Part shown: positions 16,673 to 25,740 of the stretch, in pieces
How positions within the stretch are numbered: the first letter of the stretch is position 1
Layout: every line of letters starts with the position of its first letter
DNA from: Gemmatimonadaceae bacterium
Lineage (GTDB): Bacteria > Gemmatimonadota > Gemmatimonadetes > Gemmatimonadales > Gemmatimonadaceae
Direction: 5' to 3'
NCBI GenBank assembly: GCA_020852815.1
Contig: JADZAN010000028.1
Location: 62,001-126,000, forward strand
DNA: 64,000 nt
Notes under the pieces: model-generated
Databases searched by the model: none
What the model saw: the letters and a program-made list of their open reading frames with translations, nothing else
Told to the model about the DNA's origin: nothing
Position numbers and translations under genes: made by a program

Positions 16673-19059
16673 GGGACGCGCTCCGGCTGTCGCTGCAGCT
16701 GGCGGTCGTGCTCGTGGCGCTGCCGGCGGGGGCGGCGGGGGCGCAACAGCGGAGTTACCACGCACGGCATCGCGAGACCACGGCCGACGTTCCGCGGCTC
16801 GATGCCGCGCCGGTGGTGATTGACGGCGTACTGGACGAGGCGGCGTGGAAGGAGGCGGCGCTCCTCACCGGCTTCTCCAACTATCTCCCGATCGACAACC
16901 TCCCGGCCGACGACTCCACCGAGGTCTACATCTGGTACACGAGCCGCGACGTGTACTTCGGGGTGCGGGCCTTCGAGACGCACGACCAGGTGCACGCGAC
17001 GCTGGCGGCGCGCGACAAGATCGACAGCGACGACTATATCCAGCTCGTTCTCGACCCGTTCAACGACCGGCGGCGCGCCTTCATCTTCGGCGTGAACCCG
17101 TTAGGCGTGCAGGCCGACGGCGTGCGCAGCGAAGGGTTCAACCCGCCGCAGCCGCGGGGGCAGACCTTTGGCGGCAACCCGCCGGCCAACATCGACCTGT
17201 CGCCGGACTTCGTCTTCGAGAGCAAGGGGCGCTTGATCGAGCACGGGTACGAGATCGAGGTGCGCATCCCGCTCAAGAGCATCCGCTTCCAGGGGAGCGA
17301 CGCGCAGCAGTGGGCGCTCAACGTGATCCGCTACGTGCAGCACACGGGGTACCAGCAGACGTGGATGCCGACGCGGCGCGGGGCGGCGTCGTTCCTGGTG
17401 CAGTCGGGGACGTTGCGCGGCATTCGCGGGTTGGAGCGCGAGGTGGTGACCGAGGTGAACCCCGAGTTCACCGAGTCGCTGGCGGGGGAACCGTCAGGCG
17501 CAAGCGACGCATCGTGGCGCTATGGTTCGCGGGCCAACCTTGGCGGGAACGTGCGGCTGCGCCTGGCCCCCAACTTCACGCTCAACGCCACCATCCGCCC
17601 AGACTTCTCACAGGTGGAGGCCGACGCGGCGCAGGTGCCGGGTGACACGCGCTTTGCCCTCTTCTTCCCCGAGCGTCGCCCCTTCTTTCTGGACGGGAGC
17701 GAGTACTTCGACGCCCCCAACAACCTGATGTACACGCGGCGCATCGTGCAGCCCGATGCCGCGGCCAAGCTCACGGGGCGCGTGGGACGCACGACGCTGG
17801 CCTGGATGGGGGCGCTCGACGCCAGGTCGGAGTCGATCGACGGCAGCAACCGCCCGCTGGTCAACCTGCTCCGTGTGCGGCGCGACATCCTCACCGCCTC
17901 CACCATGGGGCTCTCGCTCTCCGACCGCACGGAGGGGAGCCGCTTTTCGCGTGTAGGGCTCGCCGACACGCGCGTCGTCTTCCGCAAGGCGTACTCGTTC
18001 AACGCCACGGTGGGAGGGAGCGCAACGCGCGAGGGGGGCGCGGTTGCCACGCGGACGGCGCCGCTCGTGGACCTGGGGATCAACCGCACCGGGCTGCGCT
18101 ACGGGCTGCGCTACACCTTCTCGGCCATCGCGCCGGACTTCGAGGCGGTGAACGGCTACGTTCCCCGCAACGACTACGTGAGCGCCTCGTTCTACAACCG
18201 CTTCTCGGTGTATGGCCGGCCCGGCTCCTTCGTCGAGAGCTTCCTGGTACGGCAGGGGCTCGATGCCCTCTGGCTGTACGACAGCTTCTGGGACGGGAAG
18301 GCGGTGCAGGAGACGAAGCTGCAATTCGAGACGGTGACGAACATTCGCGGCGGGTGGGTGGTGAGCATCACCCCGGTGCGCGAGACGTGGCGATTCGACG
18401 AACGGAACTACACGAGCTACGCCACGCTGCGCGAGCGCGCCGCGGGGAGCGGGAACTACGACACGCTCGCCTTCGCGACCTCCCCGGTCACGGCGACCTT
18501 TGTGGGGCTCTTCCGCGTGAACACGCCGCAGTTCCGGTCGTGGACCGGTCGCTTCAGCGCCTTCGTGGGAAAGGACGTCGATTTCTTCGAGACGGCACCG
18601 GCGCGCCGCGCCGACTTCACCGCCGAAGCCGACTTCCGTCCCACCGGTCAGTTGCGCCTGACGGGATCGTACCTGTACTCGCACTACGCGCGCTGGCGCG
18701 ACGGCTCGACCCTCTCGCGCGCCAACGTGCCGCGGCTCAAGGCCGAGTACCAGCTCACGCGCGCGCTCTTCCTGCGCCTCGTGGGGCAGTACGACGCCAG
18801 GCGCCGCGACGCGCTGCGCGACCCGGCCACCGATCGCCCCATCGTCATCACCACCGACGGCGCCAGCGAACTCGCGGTGGCGACCACCACGCGCGACTTC
18901 CGCATGGACTGGCTGGTGTCGTACGTCCCCAGCCCGGGGACCGTCTTCTTTGCCGGCTACGGCAGCTCGCTCACCGAGCCGCGCCCGTTTCGCTTTCGCC
19001 AGTTGGAACGCGTGCGCGACGGCTTCTTCGTCAAGCTCAGCTACCTGCTGCGTCGTTAG
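16669..19059 (+). CDS. Secreted CBM9-like / DUF5916 outer-membrane protein
   Basis: A 796-residue exported protein with a signal peptide ending near AGAQQ. Residues about 35-200 are a family 9 carbohydrate-binding-like domain, with IDGVLDEAAWKEA at its start and a DDYIQLVLDPFNDRRRAFIFGVNPLG segment. The rest matches DUF5916, whose alternating aromatic/polar strands suggest an outer-membrane beta barrel; DTRFALFFPERRPFFLDGSEYF is its hallmark. Such proteins are common in Gemmatimonadota and Bacteroidota, with unknown cargo. Its ATG overlaps the ctaG TGA, so it is translationally coupled to copper-assembly genes, an odd partner. Its last 23 bases overlap the convergent cobalamin-binding gene. 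Confidence 0.85.
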   Translation: MRDALRLSLQLAVVLVALPAGAAGAQQRSYHARHRETTADVPRLDAAPVVIDGVLDEAAWKEAALLTGFSNYLPIDNLPADDSTEVYIWYTSRDVYFGVRAFETHDQVHATLAARDKIDSDDYIQLVLDPFNDRRRAFIFGVNPLGVQADGVRSEGFNPPQPRGQTFGGNPPANIDLSPDFVFESKGRLIEHGYEIEVRIPLKSIRFQGSDAQQWALNVIRYVQHTGYQQTWMPTRRGAASFLVQSGTLRGIRGLEREVVTEVNPEFTESLAGEPSGASDASWRYGSRANLGGNVRLRLAPNFTLNATIRPDFSQVEADAAQVPGDTRFALFFPERRPFFLDGSEYFDAPNNLMYTRRIVQPDAAAKLTGRVGRTTLAWMGALDARSESIDGSNRPLVNLLRVRRDILTASTMGLSLSDRTEGSRFSRVGLADTRVVFRKAYSFNATVGGSATREGGAVATRTAPLVDLGINRTGLRYGLRYTFSAIAPDFEAVNGYVPRNDYVSASFYNRFSVYGRPGSFVESFLVRQGLDALWLYDSFWDGKAVQETKLQFETVTNIRGGWVVSITPVRETWRFDERNYTSYATLRERAAGSGNYDTLAFATSPVTATFVGLFRVNTPQFRSWTGRFSAFVGKDVDFFETAPARRADFTAEADFRPTGQLRLTGSYLYSHYARWRDGSTLSRANVPRLKAEYQLTRALFLRLVGQYDARRRDALRDPATDRPIVITTDGASELAVATTTRDFRMDWLVSYVPSPGTVFFAGYGSSLTEPRPFRFRQLERVRDGFFVKLSYLLRR

Positions 19060-19816
19060 GCGCGGCGCGCACCCGCTCGACGATCGCCTCGGCGTAGTCG
19101 ATGCCGGCCGGTGTGCGCGAGCCGTGCCACGAGAGCAGCTCGCCGTCCACGAGGGCAAAGCGCGCGGGGGCCCACCCGGTCGCCGCCACCAGCTCCGCCA
19201 CGTGCCGCTCGCCGAAGGGAAAGGGCTCGCTGGTGAGGAAGACCACGTCGGGCGCCGCCAGCCGCAACTCGTCGAGCGAGAACGCGGGATAGCGGTCGCC
19301 CCGGTCGCCAAAGACGTTGCGAGCGCCGCCCAGCTCGAGCATGGCGCTGATGAAGGTGTCGTCGTTCACCGTCATCCACGGCTCGCGCCAGATGCAGCAG
19401 GCGTGTGACACCGGGTCGCGCGCCGAGGCGGCGCATGCGACGCGCGCCGCGCGCTGTTCGATGTCGGCGGCAATGCGCTCACCGTCCGCATCGCGCGCGA
19501 TGGCAGCCGCAATGTCCCGCACCATCTGCGGCACGTCGCGCACGGTGCGCGGCATCGACGTGTGCACGGCGAGGCCGGCGGCGCGCAGTGCCAGGGCGTC
19601 CTCGCGGCGATTCTCCTCCTCGTTCATGAGGACGAGGTCGGGGGCCAGCGCGATGATGCGCGCGAGGTTGGGGTTCTTCGTCCCGCCCACGCGCTCGATC
19701 CCCTCCACCCACGGCGCGGGGTGGATGCAGAACCTGGTGCGCCCCACCACCTGGTCGGCGGCGCCGAGGTCGTGTACCAGCTCCGTGAGCGACGGGCAGA
19801 GCGAGACGATGCGCAT
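19037..19816 (-). CDS. Cobalamin-binding / BtuF-like helical-backbone metal receptor
   Basis: A 259-residue protein of the periplasmic-binding-protein class with a rigid helix backbone (BtuF, FhuD type). It begins MRIVSLCPSLTELVHDLG, then VVGRTRFCIHP and a PDLVLMNEEENRREDALALRAAG stretch. A late PDVVFLTSEPFPFG completes the two-lobe pattern. Unlike true BtuF it has no signal peptide, so it probably stays in the cytoplasm; such short forms are often labelled cobalamin-binding protein. No BtuCD transporter lies nearby. A start 33 bases upstream is possible but adds Cys- and Arg-rich residues. It is downstream of the HD-GYP regulator in the same direction, separated by a short repeat array. Confidence 0.82.
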   Translation of the reverse strand: MRIVSLCPSLTELVHDLGAADQVVGRTRFCIHPAPWVEGIERVGGTKNPNLARIIALAPDLVLMNEEENRREDALALRAAGLAVHTSMPRTVRDVPQMVRDIAAAIARDADGERIAADIEQRAARVACAASARDPVSHACCIWREPWMTVNDDTFISAMLELGGARNVFGDRGDRYPAFSLDELRLAAPDVVFLTSEPFPFGERHVAELVAATGWAPARFALVDGELLSWHGSRTPAGIDYAEAIVERVRAAPNDAAGS

Positions 19817-19870
19817 GCCGTAGCGTAAGCACCGGACACAAGCCGGCACAGGGCGCGCCGCGGCCGGCAG

Positions 19871-19930
19871 CGCAGCTCAGCGCAGCTCAGCGCAGCTCAG
19901 CGCAGCTCAGCTCAGCTTAGCTCAGCTCAC
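19871..19930. repeat. Tandem 10-bp repeat, unit CGCAGCTCAG
   Basis: Four exact copies of CGCAGCTCAG (19871-19910) are followed by degenerate CTCAG-type copies up to about 19930. The array sits between two minus-strand genes and runs into the stop codon of the HD-GYP regulator. Each unit contains AGCT and GCTCAGC-like inverted parts, so the RNA could fold into small hairpins. The spacing has no unique spacers, so it is not a CRISPR array. Confidence 0.9.
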
Positions 19931-21082
19931 CGTGCTGGCCGTCTCGACTTGCGTCGACATGGCCCGCAGCGGGCTCCGCTCGGCTTCCGACTGCGCCTCT
20001 TCGCCAAAGCGGTCGCGCGTGGCGAGGATCTGCGGGAGGGCGAGCATGAAGGCGTCGACGCAGTCGGGATCGAACTGCTTCTCGCGCCCCGTGCGGATCA
20101 GCGACAGCGCCTCGTCCAGCGACCAGGCGCGCTTGTACGGGCGGCTGGACATGAGGGCGTCGAAGACGTCGGCGACCGCCACGATGCGTCCCGCCAGCGG
20201 GATGTCGTCGCCCTGGCGCCCGTGCGGGTAGCCGGCGCCGTCGTAGCGTTCGTGGTGCGACAGGGCGATCTCGGCCGCGAGCTGCAACAGCTCCGACTGC
20301 GACCCGGACAGGATGCGATGCCCAATGACGGTGTGCTGCTGCATCATCGCGAACTCCTCGCCGCTGAAGCGTCCCGGCTTGAGGAGGATGTTGTCGGGGA
20401 TGCCGATCTTCCCCACGTCGTGCATGGGGCTGGCCAGGAAGATCTGCTCGCACTCGCCTTCGCCGTGCCCCAGCGCGCGCGCGATGTGGTCGCTGAAGTG
20501 CGCGATGCGCATGATGTGCGACCCGGTTTCGACGTCGCGGAACTCGGCGGCACGCGACAGGCGCAGGACGATCTCGCGCTCGCGCTCGACGATGGAGGCC
20601 GTTGCCAGGCGCACCTCGCGCGCGAGGTGATCCGAGCGGCGCTGCAGGGCGCGCTGGCCATCGCTCACGGCCAGCATGTTGCGCACGCGGGCGCGGACCT
20701 CCGGCGCGTCGAGCGGCTTGGTGAGGTAGTCGTTGGCGCCGGTCTCGAGCGCCTTGTAGCGGATGTCGCGATCTTCGAGCGCGGTGATCATCATCATCGG
20801 GACGTCGCGCGTGCGCGGATGCGCGCGCAGCGCGCGCAGCAGCGACAGCCCGTTCATCTCCGGCATTTCGTAGTCGGTGATGAGGACGTCGAGGTCGTGG
20901 GTGCGACACCATGCCAGCGCGGCCGACGGGTCGTCGAAGGTCTGCACCTCGACCGGCCCGACCGCCTCCACCAGGGTGCGCATCAGCGCCAGGCCGAAGG
21001 TATCGTCGTCGACGATGACCACCACTTGCGGCGCTTCGCGCGCCGGTGTGAGGCTGGACGGGCGAATGCCGGCTGCGCTCAT
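19922..21082 (-). CDS. HD-GYP response regulator, predicted cyclic-di-GMP phosphodiesterase
   Basis: A 386-residue two-domain regulator. Residues about 18-135 are a receiver domain, with the acidic VDDD cluster near 24-27, phospho-acceptor Asp70 in ITDYEMPEMNG, and the Lys in YLTKPLD. Residues about 170-365 form an HD-GYP domain, with the first His in ETGSHIMRIAHFSDHIA, HDVGKIGIP at 221-229, ALSHHERYDGAGYPHG, and VADVFDALMSSRPYK. All metal-binding motifs look intact, so it should hydrolyse cyclic di-GMP when phosphorylated. The ATG at 21080-21082 overlaps the TGA of the upstream hybrid kinase (ATGA), a strong sign that the kinase is its partner. Its stop codon lies at the start of a repeat array. 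Confidence 0.92.
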   Translation of the reverse strand: MSAAGIRPSSLTPAREAPQVVVIVDDDTFGLALMRTLVEAVGPVEVQTFDDPSAALAWCRTHDLDVLITDYEMPEMNGLSLLRALRAHPRTRDVPMMMITALEDRDIRYKALETGANDYLTKPLDAPEVRARVRNMLAVSDGQRALQRRSDHLAREVRLATASIVEREREIVLRLSRAAEFRDVETGSHIMRIAHFSDHIARALGHGEGECEQIFLASPMHDVGKIGIPDNILLKPGRFSGEEFAMMQQHTVIGHRILSGSQSELLQLAAEIALSHHERYDGAGYPHGRQGDDIPLAGRIVAVADVFDALMSSRPYKRAWSLDEALSLIRTGREKQFDPDCVDAFMLALPQILATRDRFGEEAQSEAERSPLRAMSTQVETASTVS

Positions 21083-24000
21083 GCGGCCCCGATCGCCACG
21101 GCCCGCACGCGGTCGAGTGCCTGGCGTACCGACGCGACGCTCTCCTGCAGCGACGACCAGTCGCCGGCCTGCGCCCACTTCTCGGCCTGGGCACCAATGG
21201 CCGAGAGCTCCACGGCTCCCGCGCTCCCGCACGAACCCTTGAGCTTGTGTGCGTGGCGCCGCACCCGGTCGGGGTCGCCAGATGCAACGGCGTCGGCGTA
21301 CGCATCGACCAGCGGCGTGGTGAGCGAGACGAACATCGCCAGGAAGTCGGCCACGCGCCGCGGTTCATCGCCCACGATCGAGCGCAGCTGGCGCACGTCG
21401 AGGACGTTGGGGGCGGTGGGCGCGGCTGGGGCGGCGAGCGTTGCGGGGGCGGCGGGGGGGGCGGGCGCGGCGGGGGGAGCCGCGACCACGGGGTTCGAGG
21501 CCGGCGTGAGGTGGGCCACGAGGTGCGGCGGCGCCCATCGTTGCACGATGTCGTACAGCCCGGTGCGCGTCACCGGCTTGGCGAGGTAGTCGTCCATGCC
21601 GCCGTCCAGGCAGCGCTGCCGGTCGCCCCGCATGGCATTGGCGGTGACGGCCACGATGGGGGTGTGCCGGCCGAGCGGTGTTTGCATCTGGCGAATGCGC
21701 GCCACGGCCTCGAAGCCGTCCATCACCGGCATCTGCACATCCATGAGGATGAGGTCGAACGGGTGCTCGCTCGCCAGCTGCACGCCCTCCGCCCCGCCTT
21801 CGGCCAGCATCACGCGACAGCCAATGCGCCGCAGCATCTCGCGCGCCACGTGACGGTTGATCTCGTTGTCGTCGACCACGAGCACCAGCGGCGTGTCGTG
21901 CGCCGCGCGCGGCGCCTCGTGCACGCCGGGCGAGAAGGCGGGCGTCGCCGGCCGGCTCTCCGCGACGGCGGGTGCCGCGGCCAGCGCATCGTTGCCACAC
22001 GTCGCGCACCCATCGGCGCCGATGGCGCGGCGGTACTCGGCCAGCGAATGGCGCGTCACCAGGGCGCGCTCCGGCGCGTCGCGCTCGACGCGCCAGGCGT
22101 GGAAGACGGCATCGTGGATGTCGTTGGCGTGCAGCGGCGGGGCCAGGTACGCCGTGAACCCCACGTCGAACAGGCGGCGCGCGTCGCCCGGCATGCCCAG
22201 CGTCACGAGGATCACGAGCACGGTCTCGGCCACCAGCGGGTCGCGCTTGATGACGCGCGCCATGGCCTCGCTCTGCAGGTCGCTGGTGCGATCGTTCACC
22301 AGGCACACGCCAAACGGTCGCCCCACGCGCGCCTCGGCGCGGAGCATGCCGATCGCCTCGGCCGGCGTCCCCACCGTGACCACCTCCAGCCGCAGGCGTT
22401 GCAGCTCCTCCGACAGCCGCAACCCCGAGTCGGGGTCGTCGTTCACCACCAGCGCCCGCACTCCGTCCAGCTCCGTCACCGGAGGGACCACCTCGGGCAC
22501 GCACGACGACGCCACCGCGGGGAGCGGGATGCACAGCGTGAAGCGGCTCCCCTCGCCCAGCCTGCTCTCCAGCTCGATGCGCCCGTTCATGAGCTGCGCC
22601 AGATGGCGGCTGATCGACAATCCCAACCCGGTGCCGCCGTGCCGGCGCGTGGAGGCACCGTCCACCTGCGTGAACTTGTCGAGGATGTCGACCATGCGAT
22701 CCTCGGGGATCCCGATCCCCGTATCCTCGACGGCAAAGCGGAGGTAGTCACCCTCGCCGAGCGAGACCTCCAGCGAGACGGCCCCCTGCGGCGTGAACTT
22801 GAGCGCGTTGCTCAGGAGGCTCATGAGGATCTGGCGCACGCGCCCCGGATCGCCCACCACGCGCGTCGGCACGTTGGCATCGATCGAGAGCGAACTGGCC
22901 AGGAGCTTGGCCTTCGCCTTGGGCTCGAACAGTCGCCAGGTCTCGCGCACCGTCGTGGCGAGGCAGAACTCCATCGGCTCCAGGGCAAGATCGCCGCTCT
23001 CGATGCGCGAGGTGTCGAGCAGGTCGTTGATGAGCGAGACCAGCGATCGCCCGGCGTCGAGCATGCTCCCCGCGTAGCCGCGCTCGCGCGGGCGCAGGTC
23101 TCCCTCGAGGAGGAGCTGCGTGAGCCCGAGGATCGCGTTCATCGGCGTGCGAATCTCGTGGCTCATGTTGGCGAGGAACTCGTCCTTGGCGCGCGACGCG
23201 GCTTCGGCGGCATCGCGCGCGCGCTCGAGCTCGAGTTCCTTGGTCTTGAGTTCGGAGATGTCGCGCACGAAGCCGGCCATGCGCTCCGGCTTGCCGTTCT
23301 CTTCCCACGTGGCCTGCCCGTGCAGCTGCACCCAGCGGTAGGTACCATCGCCATGCCGCACCCGACACGTCTCGCGGAACGGATGGCGCGCCTTGAGGTG
23401 CGCACTGACGGCGTTCCAGACCTGCGTGCGGTCGTCGGGGTGCACGAGTGCATCGAGCGACTCGATGCGCTCGAGGAGCGTCTCGGCCGTGGCGCCGACA
23501 ATCTCGTACAGACGCGGCGACATGAAGACATGTCCGGATCGCGGCGTCCAATCCCAGAGTCCGTCGGCCGAGCCAAGGATGGCCAGTTCGAAGCGTTCCT
23601 GCGACTCCTGCAAGGCGCGTTCGGCTGCCTTGCGCTTGGTCACATCGCGCACGATGGCCAGCAACTCGCCGGTCTCGAGGGGGATGACGCGCAGCTCGAG
23701 TTCTCGCGGCGGGCCGTCGCCCCAGACGTTGGAGAACTCCATGACAGGGCCCATGCGCGCCTTGCGGCCCGCGCGCGTCTCGCGCGCTTCGCGCACTGCG
23801 GCGACGATCTGCGCGCCGAGCGCTCCGTCAGGCGCAAGGACGTCGGCCACGCGTCGTCCGACCGCTTCATGGATGGAACACCGCAGTGCCTCGGGCCACG
23901 GCGTGCGGACGTCCAGCACCTCGTCGTTGAAGCCGATGTGGAGGACAAAGTGGGGGAGCGCGCGCAGCATGGAGGCAGTCTTCGCCTCGGCGCGACGCAG

Positions 24001-24174
24001 GCGCTCCGACAGCTCTTGCGTGGAGCGCTCCAGCGAACGCTCAAGCTGGGCGCGATCGGCGTCACCCTGCGCATACGTGGCATCGACCGCCGACACGAAG
24101 TCGGCGATCGCAGGGGGGAGCGATTCCGCACTCCCGAAGGCGCGATGAAGCTGGCGAGCAAGGAGCGGGTGCAC
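21079..24174 (-). CDS. Hybrid sensor histidine kinase: PAS-PAS-HisKA-HATPase-REC-REC-Hpt
   Basis: A 1031-residue phosphorelay kinase. There is an N-terminal coiled region, then two PAS domains (about 62-180 and 190-310), HisKA with His339 in NMSHEIRTPMN, and HATPase with DTGIGIP near 484 and GTGLGL near 514. Receiver 1 (about 570-685) is degenerate around the acceptor (CLVNDRTSD). Receiver 2 is canonical, with Asp812 in LMDVQMPVMDG. A Pro/Ala-rich linker leads to a C-terminal Hpt domain with His976 in HAHKLKGS. No transmembrane segment is visible, so it senses inside the cell. The start is a GTG at 24172-24174 with GAGGAG seven bases before it. The stop overlaps the HD-GYP regulator start, so the Hpt domain probably passes phosphate to that regulator. 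Confidence 0.92.
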   Translation of the reverse strand: MHPLLARQLHRAFGSAESLPPAIADFVSAVDATYAQGDADRAQLERSLERSTQELSERLRRAEAKTASMLRALPHFVLHIGFNDEVLDVRTPWPEALRCSIHEAVGRRVADVLAPDGALGAQIVAAVREARETRAGRKARMGPVMEFSNVWGDGPPRELELRVIPLETGELLAIVRDVTKRKAAERALQESQERFELAILGSADGLWDWTPRSGHVFMSPRLYEIVGATAETLLERIESLDALVHPDDRTQVWNAVSAHLKARHPFRETCRVRHGDGTYRWVQLHGQATWEENGKPERMAGFVRDISELKTKELELERARDAAEAASRAKDEFLANMSHEIRTPMNAILGLTQLLLEGDLRPRERGYAGSMLDAGRSLVSLINDLLDTSRIESGDLALEPMEFCLATTVRETWRLFEPKAKAKLLASSLSIDANVPTRVVGDPGRVRQILMSLLSNALKFTPQGAVSLEVSLGEGDYLRFAVEDTGIGIPEDRMVDILDKFTQVDGASTRRHGGTGLGLSISRHLAQLMNGRIELESRLGEGSRFTLCIPLPAVASSCVPEVVPPVTELDGVRALVVNDDPDSGLRLSEELQRLRLEVVTVGTPAEAIGMLRAEARVGRPFGVCLVNDRTSDLQSEAMARVIKRDPLVAETVLVILVTLGMPGDARRLFDVGFTAYLAPPLHANDIHDAVFHAWRVERDAPERALVTRHSLAEYRRAIGADGCATCGNDALAAAPAVAESRPATPAFSPGVHEAPRAAHDTPLVLVVDDNEINRHVAREMLRRIGCRVMLAEGGAEGVQLASEHPFDLILMDVQMPVMDGFEAVARIRQMQTPLGRHTPIVAVTANAMRGDRQRCLDGGMDDYLAKPVTRTGLYDIVQRWAPPHLVAHLTPASNPVVAAPPAAPAPPAAPATLAAPAAPTAPNVLDVRQLRSIVGDEPRRVADFLAMFVSLTTPLVDAYADAVASGDPDRVRRHAHKLKGSCGSAGAVELSAIGAQAEKWAQAGDWSSLQESVASVRQALDRVRAVAIGAA

Positions 24175-24468
24175 GCTCACTCCTCGCACAACGTGGTGAC
24201 GGACATCGTCTGGCTGTGCACGTGGCGGAACGGACGACGAGGCTGAAGGGGTTGGCACATGGTGCCGAGCGTGAGTTCGCCTTCGGGCGAAGCTCGCTCT
24301 CCCAAGTCTCGACCGACCGGTCACTGCGCTGGAGCCCGGGAGTGCATGCAAAAGGGGGGGCGCGACCCGGGCATTCCCCGAACGGCAAAGCGGCGCCCCC
24401 GCGAGGAGGGCGCCGCATGCGACGGGCTGACTGCTGTGTGCGGCGCGGTGGGCTGCGCCTTGGTGATA
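24175..24468. other. 294-bp region between the kinase and susD genes
   Basis: The region between two minus-strand genes holds the presumed promoter of the kinase operon (right of 24174) and a hairpin that may end the SusCD transcript. Frames crossing it translate to Arg/Pro-rich peptides. I see no gene and no clear -35/-10 pair. Confidence 0.5.
24390..24416 (-). terminator. Possible terminator downstream of the first susD gene
   Basis: A perfect 9-bp inverted repeat, GCGGCGCCC (24390-24398) and GGGCGCCGC (24408-24416), has a 9-base loop and lies about 55 bases past the susD stop. Read on the minus strand it is followed by only three T residues, so it may work with Rho or simply protect the RNA end. 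Confidence 0.5.
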
Positions 24469-25728
24469 TCAGTAGTTCGGGTTCGTCTGCTTTTCGGAGA
24501 GCGGTGTGGCAAAGCAGAGGCTGCGCCCGGGGAGCTCCTCGAGCGGTTCGAGCGCCCCCGGACGATTCAGGGCGGCCCAGCGGCGCAGGTCGCCCAGCCG
24601 GCGCCCTTCCAGCCAGAGTTCGATCCCCCGCTCGCGCTTGAGCGCTGCCCAGGCCTCGGTGGCGTTGGCCGCCGTTCGAGGCGCGAGGTTGAGCGCCAGG
24701 CGTCGCGCGTTGATGATCGTCATCGCCGCCGCGAAGTCGCCGCCCACGAGCTTGGCTTCGGCTTCGATGAGGCGCATTTCCCAACCCGACGAGAGGTTGA
24801 TGCCCGCCACGCGATCGGGGTACTTGGTCTGGAAGTACCAGCGCACGCGCCCCAGGTTGCCGACCGCGGCGTCGCCCACGAGCACGGTGAGGCTCGAGTC
24901 GAACGGGACGCGCGGATCACGCGTTGCCTTGCGATAGGCATCGTTAGGGGTGTTCCAGACGGTGTGCGCGCGATAGGGCTGGTTGGCGCCCGCCCAGTAG
25001 ATGCGATTGTACTGATCCAGTTCGGTCTGGTAGTACGGCATCTTGTAGGTGAAGGCGTTGTTGGTGATGACCGCGGCATCGGTGGCGGCGCCGGCAAGGT
25101 TCCCCTTGTCCAGGCGCACCGACGCGCGTCCCGCGGTTGCCGCCTGCGCCAGCGTGGTGTTGCCGGCCGCGGTGGCCACCGTGATGGCCTCGGTGAAGGC
25201 CGCCTCGGCGCGATCGAAGTAGACCGTGTAGTTCTGGGGGGCGCCGCCGTTGATCACGGCCTCGCAGAAGTTCTCCCCCAGGTGGCGGTTGGAATACCCG
25301 GCCCAGACCAGGGCCTGGGCATGCTGCGCATTGTTTGCCGCAGCGGCGCCCAGCACCGCCTTGGCGCGCGCCACGGCGTCTTCGGCCGTCCAGCGCGAGC
25401 GCTGGGCGTAGTTCCACCATGTGTCGCCGTCGTCGTCGGCCAGGTTGCCCGACTGTGCGCGGACGGAGATCCCGAACGAATCGGTGGAGCCGGCGGGATG
25501 CAGCTCACGGGCAACGGCGCCCCCCGTGTACGACGTCCAGTTGAGCGCTTCGGCCAGGTCGCGCCCCGCGCCGTTCACCAGCGAGGCGAGGGCACCGACG
25601 TTGTTGAGCTGGTCGGCCTGGATGGGGCCGGGGTTCACCGCGTCGAGCGTGCACCCGGAGAGCGTCGCGGCCAGGGCGGCGACGGCGGCAGCGCGAGTGA
25701 TGGTCGAGGAATTCGTCATGAGTGTCAT
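24469..25728 (-). CDS. SusD/RagB-family nutrient-binding outer-membrane lipoprotein
   Basis: A 419-residue surface lipoprotein that works as a lid and substrate-binding partner for a SusC-type TonB-dependent transporter. The signal peptide ends in the lipobox L-S-G-C, followed by TLDAVNPGPIQ, typical for SusD. The middle has helical TPR-like segments. The C-terminus has MRLIEAEAKLVGGD, then AALKRERGIELWLEGRRLGDLRRW, the hallmark of the family. It starts 12 bases after the susC stop in the same direction, so the pair forms an operon in the usual order. The cargo cannot be told: no glycosidase gene is adjacent. Confidence 0.9.
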   Translation of the reverse strand: MTLMTNSSTITRAAAVAALAATLSGCTLDAVNPGPIQADQLNNVGALASLVNGAGRDLAEALNWTSYTGGAVARELHPAGSTDSFGISVRAQSGNLADDDGDTWWNYAQRSRWTAEDAVARAKAVLGAAAANNAQHAQALVWAGYSNRHLGENFCEAVINGGAPQNYTVYFDRAEAAFTEAITVATAAGNTTLAQAATAGRASVRLDKGNLAGAATDAAVITNNAFTYKMPYYQTELDQYNRIYWAGANQPYRAHTVWNTPNDAYRKATRDPRVPFDSSLTVLVGDAAVGNLGRVRWYFQTKYPDRVAGINLSSGWEMRLIEAEAKLVGGDFAAAMTIINARRLALNLAPRTAANATEAWAALKRERGIELWLEGRRLGDLRRWAALNRPGALEPLEELPGRSLCFATPLSEKQTNPNY

Positions 25729-25740
25729 TGGCGTCTCCTC

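Noticed and set aside
21247-24246. 999-codon plus-strand open frame
   Set aside because: It is the antisense of the hybrid kinase and contains no recognisable domain.
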